The translations under genes and the position numbers were made by a program. From assembly GCF_002115725.1 (NCBI RefSeq), contig NZ_JFKD01000009.1, forward strand, positions 62,001 through 126,000: a DNA stretch of 64,000 bases, written 5' to 3'. Shown in pieces: positions 34,207-44,348 of the stretch (position 1 is the stretch's first letter; each line of letters opens with the position of its first letter). Origin of the DNA: Marivita cryptomonadis (GTDB lineage Bacteria; Pseudomonadota; Alphaproteobacteria; Rhodobacterales; Rhodobacteraceae). Below the pieces are notes generated by a model, which did no database searches, had not been told where the DNA came from, and saw only the letters and a program-made list of their open reading frames with translations.

Positions 34207-34820
34207 TCCGCGCCAGCCTGATCACATTAGCGCTTGGCCTGTCCACACTGGCACAGGCCGAACCGTCGTATCATCGCGTCGTCGGTGTTGCGATTGATGA
34301 TGTGCTGAACGTACGCTCCGAACCCTCGGGCAGCAGCGTGGATATCGGCGATCTCGCCTATGACGCGCGGCGGATCGAAGCGTTCGAATTCGACGCGACA
34401 GGCAACTGGGCGCGCATTGCGCTGAACGAACGCGACGGCTGGGTCGCCACCCGGTTCCTCACGCGCGACGAGGTTCCAACTCTCGGCGACACGACGGTGC
34501 CTCAAGGCCTGATCTGTGGAGGAACAGAACCGTTCTGGGCCTTGGGCCTTTATGGCGATGACGCACGGTATTCGCACCCGGTGGATGGCGACACGGATTT
34601 CGCCTTTGACAGCATCGTCACCGCAGAGGGCCGTCTTGGCAGCCCGGCGCTTGTGACACTGGCCACCGAGGACAGCCGTGTGATCGAGGCGACGATCTCG
34701 GGCGCGACCTGCTTTGACGGGATGAGCGACCGCTCTTACGGTTGGACCATCACGATGCAGTTGATCGCGCCTGGCCAACGTCGGTTCTTGTCGGGCTGCT
34801 GTCAGCTGCCGCGTGACTAG
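34203..34820 (+). CDS. Secreted SH3-domain protein with a COG3650-type domain
   Basis: The 205-residue protein has a signal peptide ([19 protein letters not shown]), a bacterial SH3 domain ([19 protein letters not shown] ... [18 protein letters not shown]) and a C-terminal region ([13 protein letters not shown] ... [11 protein letters not shown]) typical of COG3650 envelope proteins. A peptidoglycan or envelope role is likely but unproven. The ATG at 34203 overlaps the guaA stop. Confidence 0.8.
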   Translation: MIRASLITLALGLSTLAQAEPSYHRVVGVAIDDVLNVRSEPSGSSVDIGDLAYDARRIEAFEFDATGNWARIALNERDGWVATRFLTRDEVPTLGDTTVPQGLICGGTEPFWALGLYGDDARYSHPVDGDTDFAFDSIVTAEGRLGSPALVTLATEDSRVIEATISGATCFDGMSDRSYGWTITMQLIAPGQRRFLSGCCQLPRD

Positions 34821-34858
34821 ATGATCGACCCGACAGTTATCGCGACGGGACAGCCAAC

Positions 34859-35722
34859 GTGACCATGTCCCCCACAATCCGCGCATGCCTTTGGATGATC
34901 GGTGCCATCGTGTCGTTCACCTCCATGGCCGTGGCTGGCCGGGCTGTCAGTCTTGATCTCGATACGTTCGAAATCATGATGTACCGCAGCCTGATCGGAA
35001 TGGTCATCGTGATCACCATCGCAAGCGTCGCAGGCACCCTTCGCGAAGTGCGCGCGCAAAAGCTTGGCCTCCATTTCATCCGCAATGTCAGTCACTTCGC
35101 CGGACAAAACTTGTGGTTCTACTCGATCACCGTGATTCCCTTGGCGCAGGTCTTTGCGCTGGAATTCACCTCGCCGCTATGGGTCATGCTGATGGCACCG
35201 TTCGTGCTGGGTGAACGGCTGACCAAATCGCAAGCCATCGCGGCGGTGATCGGGTTCATCGGTATTCTGATCGTCACACGCCCCAGCCCGGACACGTTTC
35301 ATATCGGACTGGTCACTGCCGCACTGGCCGCCATCGGTTTTGCCGGGTCAGCGGTGTTCACGCGCAAGTTGACCCGGACCGAATCCATCACCTGCATTCT
35401 GTTCTACCTCACGGTGATGCAAGCCGTCCTAGGCCTTGGTTTCGCTGGATATGATGGCGATATCGCCCTGCCAACCGCCGCCAATCTGCCTTGGGTCGTC
35501 GTGATCGCCGTCGCCGGATTGGTCGCGCATTTCTGCCTGACCACAGCGCTGTCACTGGCCCCGGCCACCATCGTGATGCCCATCGACTTCACCAGATTGC
35601 CGGTGATCGCCATCGTCGGAGTGCTGCTTTATGCAGAACCTCTGGACCCGTTTGTGCTGATCGGCGCCGCCCTGATTTTCGCTGCGAACTACTACAACAT
35701 CTGGTCTTCGACCCGCGCGTAA
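34859..35722 (+). CDS. EamA/DMT-superfamily transporter
   Basis: The 287-residue protein has ten hydrophobic segments in two EamA repeats (for example VSFTSMAVAGRAVS, and TIVMPIDFTRLPVIAIVGVLLYAEP in the second). DMT permeases move small metabolites or amino acids; the substrate is not readable. The start may be the GTG at 34859 or the ATG two codons later; GGGAC lies 7 nt before the GTG. Confidence 0.88.
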   Translation: MTMSPTIRACLWMIGAIVSFTSMAVAGRAVSLDLDTFEIMMYRSLIGMVIVITIASVAGTLREVRAQKLGLHFIRNVSHFAGQNLWFYSITVIPLAQVFALEFTSPLWVMLMAPFVLGERLTKSQAIAAVIGFIGILIVTRPSPDTFHIGLVTAALAAIGFAGSAVFTRKLTRTESITCILFYLTVMQAVLGLGFAGYDGDIALPTAANLPWVVVIAVAGLVAHFCLTTALSLAPATIVMPIDFTRLPVIAIVGVLLYAEPLDPFVLIGAALIFAANYYNIWSSTRA

Positions 35723-35845
35723 CAAGAATGTGACGCTACGGCACAACATCGCCGCTGACGTATGGTCAAAATTGACCCTGTGTCAGCCAGTTGGGTACGA
35801 AATTTGCAGAGGAGACTATAATAATCTCAAGGGATGAGGGTCCAA

Positions 35846-37171
35846 ATGATGAGACTTATGACAAGCGCGATGGCGCTTGCCGTCGCAACAGGCGCGGCAC
35901 ATGCGGGCGGCATTGAACGCTCGAACAATGATTACGGGTTTCTGTTCACCACCAACGATCAGCTTCAGCTTAGCTTTTCGCATGTGATGCCGGAACTGTC
36001 GGGCAAATACACACCCGAACTCACGGCAGCAGGCGGCGGCGAAAGCAGCACCGGTAACATGCTGACCGACTACAGCAACTACAGCCTGGCCTATAAAAAC
36101 GACTTCACCGAGAAGTTGAGCTTTGGCATGTACGTGAACAACCCCTACGGCGCGGGCGCGGAATACACCCAAGGTGTCTATGCCGGGCTGACCGCCGATT
36201 GGGACAGCGACCAGGTCGCACTGGTGGGCAAGTACCGCGTCTCGGACCGCGTTTCGGTCTTTGGTGGTGCGCGCTATGTCGAAAGCCAAGCGGACATCAC
36301 GATCCCGGATCTCCTCGTACGCAGCTCGGTGGGCCGCAACGCCCAAGGGCTGGGGGCACAAGCGCAAGCCTTGGGTGCCGAAGCTCAGGCGCTTGGCGCA
36401 CAGGCACAAGCCGCAGGCGCTGCCGGTGATCTGGCCACTGCTCAAGAGCTTGGTGCGCAAGCCCAGGCGCTCGGGGCTCAGGCACAGGCTTTGGGTGCAG
36501 AGGCGCAGACACTCGGTGCCGCCGCACAGAATTTCGGCACGTCGATGGAGTACAATGCCAGCGGTCGCCGCGTCGGTGACTGGGGCGCGATTCTTGGTGT
36601 CGCGTATGAAATCCCCGACATCGCTTTGCGCGTCGCCTTGTCGTGGCAAAGTGAAATCACCCACACGTTCAGCACCGCGGAAACCATTGCCGGCCTCGGT
36701 ATCGACGCCACTGGTGGCGACACCAAGGTGACCATGCCTCAGGCTGTGGCGCTCGACTTTCAGACCGGGATCGCACCGGGAACCCTGCTCTTTGGTCAGG
36801 TCAAATGGGTCGAATGGTCGAAGTGGGAAGTCCGCACACCAGAATACGAAGGTGTGACCGGCGGAAATGTGACCAGCTTTGAAAACGACCGCACCACGTG
36901 GAAGCTCGGCATCGGCCGCGCCTTCTCGGAAGACCTGTCAGGCTTTGTTCAGGTCTCCTACGAGGCACAAAACGGCGACACCGTGTCCCGTCTTGCCCCG
37001 CGCGACGGCTTCGTGAGCCTTGGCGTCGGTGGCCAGTACAAAATGGACAACATGACCCTTCGTGGTGGTCTCGAATACGCATGGATCGGAGAGGCCGAGG
37101 ATGCGTCGGGCGTGAAATTCGAAGACAACACTGCTTTGGGTGTTGGTCTCTCGTTGACCGTCGACTTTTAA
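35846..37171 (+). CDS. FadL/OmpP1-family outer-membrane transporter with an inserted heptad-repeat region
   Basis: The 441-residue protein has a signal peptide (ending GAAHA), the FadL N-terminal segment (GGIERSNNDYGFLF) and a beta-barrel ending in LSLTVDF with C-terminal Phe. FadL proteins carry long-chain fatty acids or hydrophobic compounds through the outer membrane. Residues about 169-229 are seven LGAQAQA-type heptads. I chose the ATG at 35846, 6 nt after GAGGG, over one at 35834 that lies in the ribosome site. A terminator follows. Confidence 0.88.
   Translation: MMRLMTSAMALAVATGAAHAGGIERSNNDYGFLFTTNDQLQLSFSHVMPELSGKYTPELTAAGGGESSTGNMLTDYSNYSLAYKNDFTEKLSFGMYVNNPYGAGAEYTQGVYAGLTADWDSDQVALVGKYRVSDRVSVFGGARYVESQADITIPDLLVRSSVGRNAQGLGAQAQALGAEAQALGAQAQAAGAAGDLATAQELGAQAQALGAQAQALGAEAQTLGAAAQNFGTSMEYNASGRRVGDWGAILGVAYEIPDIALRVALSWQSEITHTFSTAETIAGLGIDATGGDTKVTMPQAVALDFQTGIAPGTLLFGQVKWVEWSKWEVRTPEYEGVTGGNVTSFENDRTTWKLGIGRAFSEDLSGFVQVSYEAQNGDTVSRLAPRDGFVSLGVGGQYKMDNMTLRGGLEYAWIGEAEDASGVKFEDNTALGVGLSLTVDF
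36350..36532 (+). repeat. 21-nt coding repeats (LGAQAQA heptads) inside the FadL-like gene
   Basis: The 61 codons contain seven copies of LGA(Q/E/A)AQ(A/T/N): three, then a 12-residue spacer (AGAAGDLATAQE), then four. At the DNA level the 21-bp units are similar but degenerate, so slippage and later drift is a likely origin. Confidence 0.9.
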
Positions 37172-37212
37172 AAGGCGGCACCAGATTTAAACGGTAACGC
37201 CTTAAAGAGTAG

Positions 37213-37241
37213 CCCCGTCGGACCCATGTCCGGCGGGGTTT
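37213..37241 (+). terminator. Rho-independent terminator of the FadL-like gene
   Basis: CCCCGTCGGAC (37213-37223) pairs with GTCCGGCGGGG (37228-37238), with one G-U pair and a 4-nt loop, followed by TTTAT. It ends the FadL-like transcript 41 bp after the stop. Confidence 0.88.
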
Positions 37242-37327
37242 ATCATGCGCGCAGCCACAAGCGTTTGACGCTCCCCCGTCACACCGTTAATTCCAAACGA
37301 CGGATTATGGGACATGGAACAGCGCAG

Positions 37328-38194
37328 ATGATTTACTCCTCCGCACAGGATTGGCATGACGCGCCGCATAAACGGGTTGTGCTGTTTGCCATGTCAGGCT
37401 TGGGCAAGACCCATATTTCCAACCTGTTGCGCGACACGGGCGACTGGTTCCACTACTCGATCGATTACCGCATCGGCACCCGCTATATGGGCGAATACAT
37501 CGCCGACAACGCCAAGCGCGAGGCGATGAAGGTGCCGTTTCTGCGGGAATTGCTGATGTCGGATTCGATCTATATCGGATCGAATATCAGCTTCCATAAC
37601 CTTGCCCCCGTGTCGGCCTATCTTGGCAAACCCGGCGATCCGTCGCGCGGCGGCATGCCCATCGACGAGTACCGCAAACGGCAGGATCAGTTCCGCCGCG
37701 CCGAAATGGCCGCCCTGCTCGACACCGGCTATTTCATCGACCGCGCCATGGACCTGTACGGGTATCCGCATTTCGTTTGTGATACCGGCGGGTCGATCTG
37801 CGAATGGGTCGACCCCGAAGACCCCAACGATCCGATCATGACCGAACTGTCGAAACACGCGCTTCTGGTCTGGATCAAAGGCGATGCCGCGCATACTGCG
37901 GAATTGATCCGCCGCTTTGACAAAGCGCCGAAACCGATGGCTTATCAGCCCGAGTTTCTGACCCGCGTTTGGAATCAATATCTGAGCGAAAACAACCTTG
38001 AACCAAACGATGTTGATCCAGACAGCTTTATCCGCTGGACCTATGCGCAGGCCCTTGCACACAGGCAACCGCGCTACCAGATGATGGCCGACCGCTGGGG
38101 TCTCGCGATTGACGCCCATGATCTGATGGCCGACGCCTCGCCCGCCAATTTCGATGCGTTGATCGCAAGCGCACTAGACCAGAAAAGACCGTAA
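37328..38194 (+). CDS. P-loop ATPase of unknown role (Rhodobacterales)
   Basis: The 288-residue protein has a Walker A motif in LFAMSGLGKTHIS (residues about 17-29) and conserved segments HYSIDYRIGTRYMGEYI and HFVCDTGGSICEW. It resembles the ATPases encoded before metA in many Rhodobacterales, whose substrate is unknown; a nucleotide-dependent kinase-like role is possible. The ATG at 37328 (MIYSSAQDW) is the family-like start; the frame opens earlier at 37226. metA follows three bases after the stop. Confidence 0.7.
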   Translation: MIYSSAQDWHDAPHKRVVLFAMSGLGKTHISNLLRDTGDWFHYSIDYRIGTRYMGEYIADNAKREAMKVPFLRELLMSDSIYIGSNISFHNLAPVSAYLGKPGDPSRGGMPIDEYRKRQDQFRRAEMAALLDTGYFIDRAMDLYGYPHFVCDTGGSICEWVDPEDPNDPIMTELSKHALLVWIKGDAAHTAELIRRFDKAPKPMAYQPEFLTRVWNQYLSENNLEPNDVDPDSFIRWTYAQALAHRQPRYQMMADRWGLAIDAHDLMADASPANFDALIASALDQKRP

Positions 38195-38197
38195 GCC

Positions 38198-39142
38198 ATG
38201 CCGATCAAACTGCCCAACAACCTACCCGCCTATGACGTGCTCAAGCGCGAGGGCGTGATGGTGATTCCCGATGAACTGGCCAGCCAGCAGGACATCCGCC
38301 CGCTGCGGATCGCGCTGCTCAACCTGATGCCCAAGAAAATCCAGACGGAAAATCAGTTTGCCCGGCTGATTGGGGCAACGCCACTGCAGATCGAATTCAA
38401 CCTGATCCGTATGTCCGAACATCAGACCAAGAACACTGCAGCCGAACATATGGAAAGCTTTTATCGCCCCTTTGCCGAAGTTGCGGACAGTGGCGAGAAA
38501 TTTGACGGGCTCATCATCACCGGCGCGCCAATCGAACATTTACCCTTTGAAGACGTGACTTACTGGGAAGAGTTAACCCAAGTTATGAACTGGACCCAGA
38601 CCCATGTGCATTCCACCTTTGGCGTGTGCTGGGGTGGCATGGCGATGATCAATCACTTCCACGGTGTGCCCAAGATCGAACTGCCGCACAAAGCGTTCGG
38701 CTGCATCCGTCATCGCAGCCTCGCACCTGCGTCGCCCTATCTGCGCGGATTCTCTGACGATATGGTGATTCCGGTCAGCCGCTGGACCGAGATCAGGCGC
38801 GAGGATGTAGAAAAAGCCGGACTTCCGATCCTGATCGACAGCTCTGAGACCGGGCCCTGCCTTGTTGAAGACCCGGAGCACCGGGCGCTCTATGTGTTCA
38901 ACCACTTCGAGTATGACAGCAACACGCTCAAGGACGAATACGACCGTGACGTGGAAAATGGCACGCCGATCAACGTGCCTGCCAATTACTACCCCGACAA
39001 TGACCCCAGCAAACCGCCGCAGAACCGCTGGCGCAGCCATGCCCATCTTCTCTATGGCAATTGGGTGTCAGAGATCTACCTGACAACTCCGTTCGATATT
39101 GAGCAGATCGGCGCAGCAAGCACGGATCTGCGCAACAGGTAG
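38198..39142 (+). CDS. metA: Homoserine O-acyltransferase MetA (succinyl or acetyl)
   Basis: The enzyme activates homoserine for methionine synthesis. The 314-residue protein has the catalytic Cys in FGVCWGGMA (near residue 142), the His in FNHFEYD (near 235) and the Glu a little after it. MetA enzymes use succinyl-CoA or acetyl-CoA depending on one active-site residue, which I could not assign, so the acyl donor is left open. It follows the ATPase gene by three bases. Confidence 0.93.
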   Translation: MPIKLPNNLPAYDVLKREGVMVIPDELASQQDIRPLRIALLNLMPKKIQTENQFARLIGATPLQIEFNLIRMSEHQTKNTAAEHMESFYRPFAEVADSGEKFDGLIITGAPIEHLPFEDVTYWEELTQVMNWTQTHVHSTFGVCWGGMAMINHFHGVPKIELPHKAFGCIRHRSLAPASPYLRGFSDDMVIPVSRWTEIRREDVEKAGLPILIDSSETGPCLVEDPEHRALYVFNHFEYDSNTLKDEYDRDVENGTPINVPANYYPDNDPSKPPQNRWRSHAHLLYGNWVSEIYLTTPFDIEQIGAASTDLRNR

Positions 39143-39151
39143 GAGGTCGGC

Positions 39152-40105
39152 TTGGCGTTAAAAGGAATGGGCGTGGCGCTTGGATGTGCCGCCGCTTTGG
39201 TGCTGACAACGGCCTGTACGGCCAGCTACCGCGAAACCAAGGCGGAAGAGCAGTTTCCGCCGCTCGGTCAATTCCTGACCGTCAATGGCACGCAGGTACA
39301 TTACGTCACCAAGGGCACAGGGCCAGATATCGTACTGATCCATGGGGCCAGCGGCAACCTGCGCGATTTCACCTTTTCGCTGGTCGACAAACTGGCCGAC
39401 CGCTACCGTGTCACGGCGTTTGACCGTCCTGGTTTGGGCTATACTGAACGGGTCAATCCCGACGGCACCACCCTGATTGAACAGGCGACCTTGCTGGCGG
39501 ATGCGTCTGACCAACTTGGCCTGCAAAATCCGATGGTTCTGGGGCAAAGTTACGGTGGCGCCGTGGCGCTCGCTTGGGCTGTGGAGCGCCCTGACAGCCT
39601 ATCCGCACTGATCCTCCTCGCTGCTGCATCAAACCCGTGGACCAGCGATCTGAGCTTGTTCTACAAGATCACGTCCAGCGACCTAGGCAGCGCCACCGTG
39701 GTGCCCGCCCTGACCGCCTTTGTGCCCAACCCCGTGGTCGACAGCGCCATCGAAGGCGTCTTTGCCCCGCAGAAAGAACCCGAAGGCTATGCAGAATATA
39801 TTGGCGCGCCCCTGACCCTGCGACGCGACACGATGCGCGCCAACGCGATGCAGCGCGCGAATTTGCTGAATGAGATCAAAGCCCTTCACACTCGCTATGG
39901 CACCATCACCGTGCCGACCGAGATTGTCCACGGCGACGCAGACACCACTGTCGGCCTGTCGATCCATTCGATTCCCCTGTCACGGCAGATCAAAGGCGCA
40001 AACCTGACCGTGCTCGAAGGTATCGGCCACATGCCGCACCATGCCACCGAACCCGATGTCATCGCCGCCATTGATCGCGCGGCACAACGTGCGGGTTTGC
40101 GTTAA
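39152..40105 (+). CDS. Alpha/beta-hydrolase lipoprotein
   Basis: The 317-residue protein starts at a TTG with a perfect AGGAGG 6 nt upstream. It has a lipoprotein signal peptide with lipobox LTTAC, so it is probably anchored to a membrane. The alpha/beta-hydrolase domain shows the oxyanion-region [11 protein letters not shown], the nucleophile elbow GQSYGGA, and the acid and His in HGDADTTV and GIGHMPHH. It is probably an esterase or lipase-like enzyme; the substrate is unknown. Confidence 0.88.
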   Translation: MALKGMGVALGCAAALVLTTACTASYRETKAEEQFPPLGQFLTVNGTQVHYVTKGTGPDIVLIHGASGNLRDFTFSLVDKLADRYRVTAFDRPGLGYTERVNPDGTTLIEQATLLADASDQLGLQNPMVLGQSYGGAVALAWAVERPDSLSALILLAAASNPWTSDLSLFYKITSSDLGSATVVPALTAFVPNPVVDSAIEGVFAPQKEPEGYAEYIGAPLTLRRDTMRANAMQRANLLNEIKALHTRYGTITVPTEIVHGDADTTVGLSIHSIPLSRQIKGANLTVLEGIGHMPHHATEPDVIAAIDRAAQRAGLR

Positions 40106-40157
40106 TCGCATTAACATCCCATATTCAAAGAAGAGCAGACGAAAGAAAGGGGCCCGC

Positions 40158-41027
40158 ATGGACCTTCCCTTTGATGGTGCAATCAGCGCCTTCTTCACCG
40201 ACACCGCGCCGGACAACATCCGCAATGCTATCAAACGCGCGGACAAGGACGATATCCTGAACCCCGATTACCCCTATTCCGAACGCATGCCGCGCAAGGC
40301 ATACGAAAAGGACCTTGCTGCGTTGCAGATCGAACTGGTGAAGATGAAGGCTTGGGCGAAAGAATCCGGCACCCGCATCGCCATCGTTTTCGAAGGTCGC
40401 GATGCTGCCGGAAAAGGTGGGACAATCAAACGCTTCCGTGAAAACCTTAATCCACGCGGCGCGCATGTCGTGGCATTGTCAAAGCCCTCGGAAACCGAAG
40501 CGACGCAGTGGTATTTCCAGCGCTATGTCGATCATCTTCCGGCCGCGGGCGCCGTCACGTTCTTTGATCGAAGCTGGTACAACCGCGCCGTGGTCGAACA
40601 TGTCTTTGGCTTCTGCACACCCGAACAACGCATCCAGTTCTTCCGCCAAGCCCCTGATTTTGAAAAGATGTTGGTGGATGATGGCATCAAGCTCTTCAAG
40701 ATTTGGCTGAATGTCGGTCGCGGCGAACAGTTGCGGCGTTTCCTTGATCGGGAAAGCGATCCGCTCAAGCAATGGAAACTCAGCTGGATCGACGTTGAAG
40801 GGCTCAAGAAATGGGATGCGTATAGCGACGCCATCAAGGAAACCTTTGCAAAGACCCATTCCGACCACGCACCTTGGACCATCGTGCGCTCTGACGACAA
40901 ACGCCGCGCCCGGATCAACGCGATCCGCAGCGTGTTGACGCAGCTCGACTACAGCCGAAAGGACCTCAAGGCGCTAGGTCAGGTGGATCCAAAAGTCTGC
41001 GGTGGACCGGACATCTGGGATGGCTAA
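40158..41027 (+). CDS. ppk2: Polyphosphate kinase 2 family (class I type)
   Basis: The 289-residue protein uses polyphosphate to phosphorylate nucleoside diphosphates. It has Walker [12 protein letters not shown] (near residue 80), the lid segment [14 protein letters not shown] and [10 protein letters not shown]. The single-domain length fits class I, which favours ADP/GDP to ATP/GTP. AAAGGGG lies 6 nt before the ATG. It overlaps the TetR gene by eight bases. Confidence 0.92.
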   Translation: MDLPFDGAISAFFTDTAPDNIRNAIKRADKDDILNPDYPYSERMPRKAYEKDLAALQIELVKMKAWAKESGTRIAIVFEGRDAAGKGGTIKRFRENLNPRGAHVVALSKPSETEATQWYFQRYVDHLPAAGAVTFFDRSWYNRAVVEHVFGFCTPEQRIQFFRQAPDFEKMLVDDGIKLFKIWLNVGRGEQLRRFLDRESDPLKQWKLSWIDVEGLKKWDAYSDAIKETFAKTHSDHAPWTIVRSDDKRRARINAIRSVLTQLDYSRKDLKALGQVDPKVCGGPDIWDG

Positions 41028-41637
41028 ACGCGGCTATCATCACGGCAATTTGCGGCAGGCTCTTGTTGATGCAGCACTCGAGCTGATCACCGAAAAAGGC
41101 CCGACGGGCTTTACCCTGTCGGAAGCAGCAAAACAGGCGGGCGTCACACCCGCTGCCGTGTACCGCCATTTCGAAGGCCGCGAAGACCTGATCGCCGAAG
41201 CCGCACTTCAGGGCTATGAGATCTTTGCCGACGTGATGCAATACGCCTATGACAGTGGCCAACCCTCAGCACTGGCCGCGTTCGAGGCGACAGGCCGCGC
41301 ATACTTAGCTTTTGCGCGAAAATACCCCGGCCATTATATCGCTATGTTTGAAAGTGGCATCTCAGTGAACCGCACACCCGATCTTGCCGCAGCCTCTGGG
41401 CGCGCACGTGCCGTTCTGGAACGCGCTGCCGAAGACCTGTCGCAGCACATTCCACCGGAAAAACGCCCACCCGCCTCTATGTTTTCGGCCCATATCTGGG
41501 CGCTGAGCCACGGTGTGGTCGAGCTGTTCGCCCGCAACTCGCCAGGAACCACCTCGCCGTTTCCACCAGAAGAGCTGCTGGAAACCGGCATTGGCGTGTA
41601 CCTTCGCGGTTTGGGCCTAATTGCCCCCGATCAGTGA
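41020..41637 (+). CDS. TetR-family transcriptional regulator
   Basis: The 205-residue regulator has an N-terminal helix-turn-helix ([29 protein letters not shown]) and a C-terminal ligand domain of the TetR_C_33 type (the [18 protein letters not shown] segment). It starts within the ppk2 end (ATGGCTAA), so the pair is co-transcribed; it may control ppk2 or neighbours. The ligand is unknown. Confidence 0.85.
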   Translation: MAKRGYHHGNLRQALVDAALELITEKGPTGFTLSEAAKQAGVTPAAVYRHFEGREDLIAEAALQGYEIFADVMQYAYDSGQPSALAAFEATGRAYLAFARKYPGHYIAMFESGISVNRTPDLAAASGRARAVLERAAEDLSQHIPPEKRPPASMFSAHIWALSHGVVELFARNSPGTTSPFPPEELLETGIGVYLRGLGLIAPDQ

Positions 41638-41673
41638 CGTGACAAACCCACCACGACGGATTACATCCGCCCC

Positions 41674-43035
41674 ATGACACAAGAACTTCATATCGTCGGC
41701 GGCGGAATGGCCGGATCCGAAGCAGCATGGCAAGCCGCACATCGCGGCGTGCAGGTCGTAATTCACGAAATGCGCCCCAAGGTTGAAACATTCGCCCACA
41801 AGACCGGCGATCTGGGCGAGATGGTCTGCTCTAACTCATTCCGCTCGGACGACCATGAACAGAACGCCGTGGGCCTGCTGCATTGGGAAATGCGCGAGGC
41901 TGGCGGGCTGATCATAGACACTGCGCACCAGCACCGCCTGCCTGCAGGTGGCGCTTTGGCCGTGGACCGTGACGCCTTCAGCGCGGAGATCACGCGCCGC
42001 CTGCACGCACATCCAAATGTGCGCGTAAGCCACGAGGAAATCACGGAACTTCCCAGCGAAGGTCATTGGATTTTCGCCACCGGCCCGCTGACCAGTGCAG
42101 CTTTGGGTCAGGCGATCCAATCTGAGACCGGCACCGACCGGCTTGCGTTTTTCGACGCGATCGCCCCCATCGTGTATTTCGACAGCATCGACATGAGCAA
42201 GGCGTGGCTCCAGTCGCGCTATGACAAAGGCGAGACCGAAGAAGAACAGCGCGCCTATATCAACTGCCCGATGGACAAGGCGCAATACGAGGCGTTCATC
42301 GACGCGCTTCTGGCAGCCGACAAGACCGAATTTCACGAGGGCGAGACCGCTGGGTATTTCGACGGCTGCCTACCCATCGAAGTGATGGCCGAACGCGGAC
42401 GCGAAACCCTGCGCCACGGGCCGATGAAGCCCGTTGGTCTGACCAATCCGCACCAGCCCGATGTGAAAGCATGGGCCGTAGTCCAACTGCGCCGCGACAA
42501 TGCTCTTGGCACGCTCTACAATATTGTCGGCTTCCAAACAAAGATGAAGTATGGCGCACAAACGGATGTTTTCAAAATGATTCCGGGCCTTGAGAATGCC
42601 AGCTTTGCACGTCTCGGCGGCATTCACCGCAACACATTCCTCAACAGCCCGACACTGCTTGACGACCAGATGCGCCTGCGCTCCAAACCGAATATTCGTT
42701 TCGCAGGCCAGGTGACAGGTGTCGAAGGGTATGTCGAATCCTCGGCCATGGGCCTTCTGGCGGGACGCATGGCCGCGGCCGAAATCACGGGCGCCGCGTT
42801 GTCCACCGTTCCGCAGGACAGTGCCCATGGCGCTCTGATCCACCACATCACGGGTGGCGCAGACGCCAAGACCTTCCAACCAATGAACGTCAATTTCGGC
42901 CTGTTCCGTCCGGTCGATGGCCTCAAAGGCGGGCGGCGGGGGCGCAAGGACCGCTACAAGGCCTATACCGACCGCGCCAAAGCGGCATGGTCCGAATGGC
43001 TGGCCACACAGGACACCGCAAAAGCAGCCGAATAG
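41674..43035 (+). CDS. trmFO: Methylenetetrahydrofolate-tRNA-(uracil-5-)-methyltransferase TrmFO
   Basis: The folate- and FAD-dependent enzyme makes m5U54 in tRNA. The 453-residue protein has the FAD motif [14 protein letters not shown] at the start, the conserved [11 protein letters not shown] near residue 50 and NFGLFRP near the C-terminus. The gene for the tRNA-modifying GluQ follows three bases after the stop, so the two tRNA genes form an operon. Confidence 0.95.
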   Translation: MTQELHIVGGGMAGSEAAWQAAHRGVQVVIHEMRPKVETFAHKTGDLGEMVCSNSFRSDDHEQNAVGLLHWEMREAGGLIIDTAHQHRLPAGGALAVDRDAFSAEITRRLHAHPNVRVSHEEITELPSEGHWIFATGPLTSAALGQAIQSETGTDRLAFFDAIAPIVYFDSIDMSKAWLQSRYDKGETEEEQRAYINCPMDKAQYEAFIDALLAADKTEFHEGETAGYFDGCLPIEVMAERGRETLRHGPMKPVGLTNPHQPDVKAWAVVQLRRDNALGTLYNIVGFQTKMKYGAQTDVFKMIPGLENASFARLGGIHRNTFLNSPTLLDDQMRLRSKPNIRFAGQVTGVEGYVESSAMGLLAGRMAAAEITGAALSTVPQDSAHGALIHHITGGADAKTFQPMNVNFGLFRPVDGLKGGRRGRKDRYKAYTDRAKAAWSEWLATQDTAKAAE

Positions 43036-43037
43036 CG

Positions 43038-43880
43038 GTGTTCACAACACGCTTCGCACCAAGCCCAACAGGTCAGCTTCATCTCGGCCATGCCTATTCC
43101 GCCTTGCTGGCCTATGATATGGCACAGGCCGCAAGGGGGCGCTTTCTGCTTCGGATCGAAGACACCGACACGGCGCGATGCACCCCCGCTTTTGAAGCAC
43201 AGATTTACGATGATCTGGCATGGCTGGGTCTGGCGTGGGAAACGCCCGTTCTACGCCAATCCAACAACACAGCCGCTTACGACGCCGCCATTACGCATTT
43301 GGGCGACCTTGGCCTGCTCTATCCCTGTTCCTGCACGCGCAGCGATATCCGCAGCGCTGCGTCTGCCCCGCAGGAAGGCGCACCGATGCACGGTCCAGAC
43401 GGGCTGATCTATCCCGGCACCTGCCGCAACCGCTCCTGGGAAGACCGCAAAGACAGCGATGCGGTTCGCTTGAACATCGCGCGCGCGCTCGACCAACTCA
43501 CCACCCTTCCAGCTTACACCGAAACCGGTATTCATCCCGCATTAAGGTTAACGCGCGCGCATTTCATTGAAGGCGTCGGTGACGTCGTTCTGGCCCGCCG
43601 CGACACGAAAACCGCCGCCTACCATCTGAGCGTGGTGGTGGATGATGCAGCCCAGGGCATCACCCATGTGATCCGCGGAGAAGACCTTGCTACCGCCACA
43701 CCGATTCATGTTTTGCTGCAAGCGCTGCTGGGGTGTGAGACGCCGATCTACCGCCACCACCGCCTGATCCGCGACGAAGGCGGAAAACGCCTTGCCAAGC
43801 GCGACGATGCCCGGGCGATCGCGCTCTATCGCCGCGAAGGCGCCAGTCCACAGGATATTCGACGAATGGTTGGGCTATAG
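43038..43880 (+). CDS. gluQ: Glutamyl-Q tRNA(Asp) synthetase
   Basis: The 280-residue GluRS-like enzyme, without an anticodon domain, attaches glutamate to queuosine in tRNA(Asp). It shows FAPSPTGQLHLGHAYSAL (the HIGH-type region), the zinc ligands CSC in YPCSCTRSD with Y and C of YPGTCR, and the KMSKS-like KRLAKRD. I chose the GTG at 43038, directly after trmFO. It is 140 residues or more shorter than a true GluRS, as expected. Confidence 0.92.
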   Translation: MFTTRFAPSPTGQLHLGHAYSALLAYDMAQAARGRFLLRIEDTDTARCTPAFEAQIYDDLAWLGLAWETPVLRQSNNTAAYDAAITHLGDLGLLYPCSCTRSDIRSAASAPQEGAPMHGPDGLIYPGTCRNRSWEDRKDSDAVRLNIARALDQLTTLPAYTETGIHPALRLTRAHFIEGVGDVVLARRDTKTAAYHLSVVVDDAAQGITHVIRGEDLATATPIHVLLQALLGCETPIYRHHRLIRDEGGKRLAKRDDARAIALYRREGASPQDIRRMVGL

Positions 43881-43917
43881 CCCCCTGCTGCTTCTTCTTT
43901 TTCTAAATATGCCAAAG

Positions 43918-44280
43918 CTACGCCAGCATCGGCGCCATGATCTCCACTTCTGCGCCACCTTGCACTTCGGTGTAAAAGCATGACCGCCGATTGGTGTGGC
44001 ACGCCGGTCCGGTCTGGTGGACCGTCACCAAAAGGCAGTCCCGATCGCAATCGACCCTGAACGCCACCAATTCCTGCACATGACCCGAACTTTCGCCTTT
44101 GACCCAGAACGCCTTGCGCGACCGAGACCAATAAGTAACCCTGCCCGTCTCAAGCGTTTTGGTCACCGCGTCGGCGTTCATCCATGCCATCATCAAAACC
44201 TCGCCGGTTGCCGCATCCTGGGCAATCGCCGGGATCAGGCCCGCGTCGTTATAGACCAAAGTCGCAGGATCAAAGCTCAT
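43918..44280 (-). CDS. hisI: Phosphoribosyl-AMP cyclohydrolase HisI
   Basis: The 120-residue zinc enzyme opens the purine ring in the third step of histidine synthesis. It has the conserved LMMAWMN, SRSRKAFWVKGESSGH, the metal-binding DCDRDC and the zinc-ligand region GPACHTNRRSCFY. It stands alone, away from a his operon, convergent with gluQ and divergent from the NifU-like gene. Confidence 0.95.
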   Translation of the reverse strand: MSFDPATLVYNDAGLIPAIAQDAATGEVLMMAWMNADAVTKTLETGRVTYWSRSRKAFWVKGESSGHVQELVAFRVDCDRDCLLVTVHQTGPACHTNRRSCFYTEVQGGAEVEIMAPMLA

Positions 44281-44348
44281 TGGGAAAAACCTTTTTGCAT
44301 CCGCCGTTTGGTCCCCTATCTATGAGGGGAACGGCGAAAGGGAAAGCC

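Noticed and set aside
36350-36532. Short regular repeats that could be mistaken for a CRISPR array
   Set aside because: The 21-bp units are in frame inside a beta-barrel gene, are degenerate, and have no unique spacers. They encode heptads.
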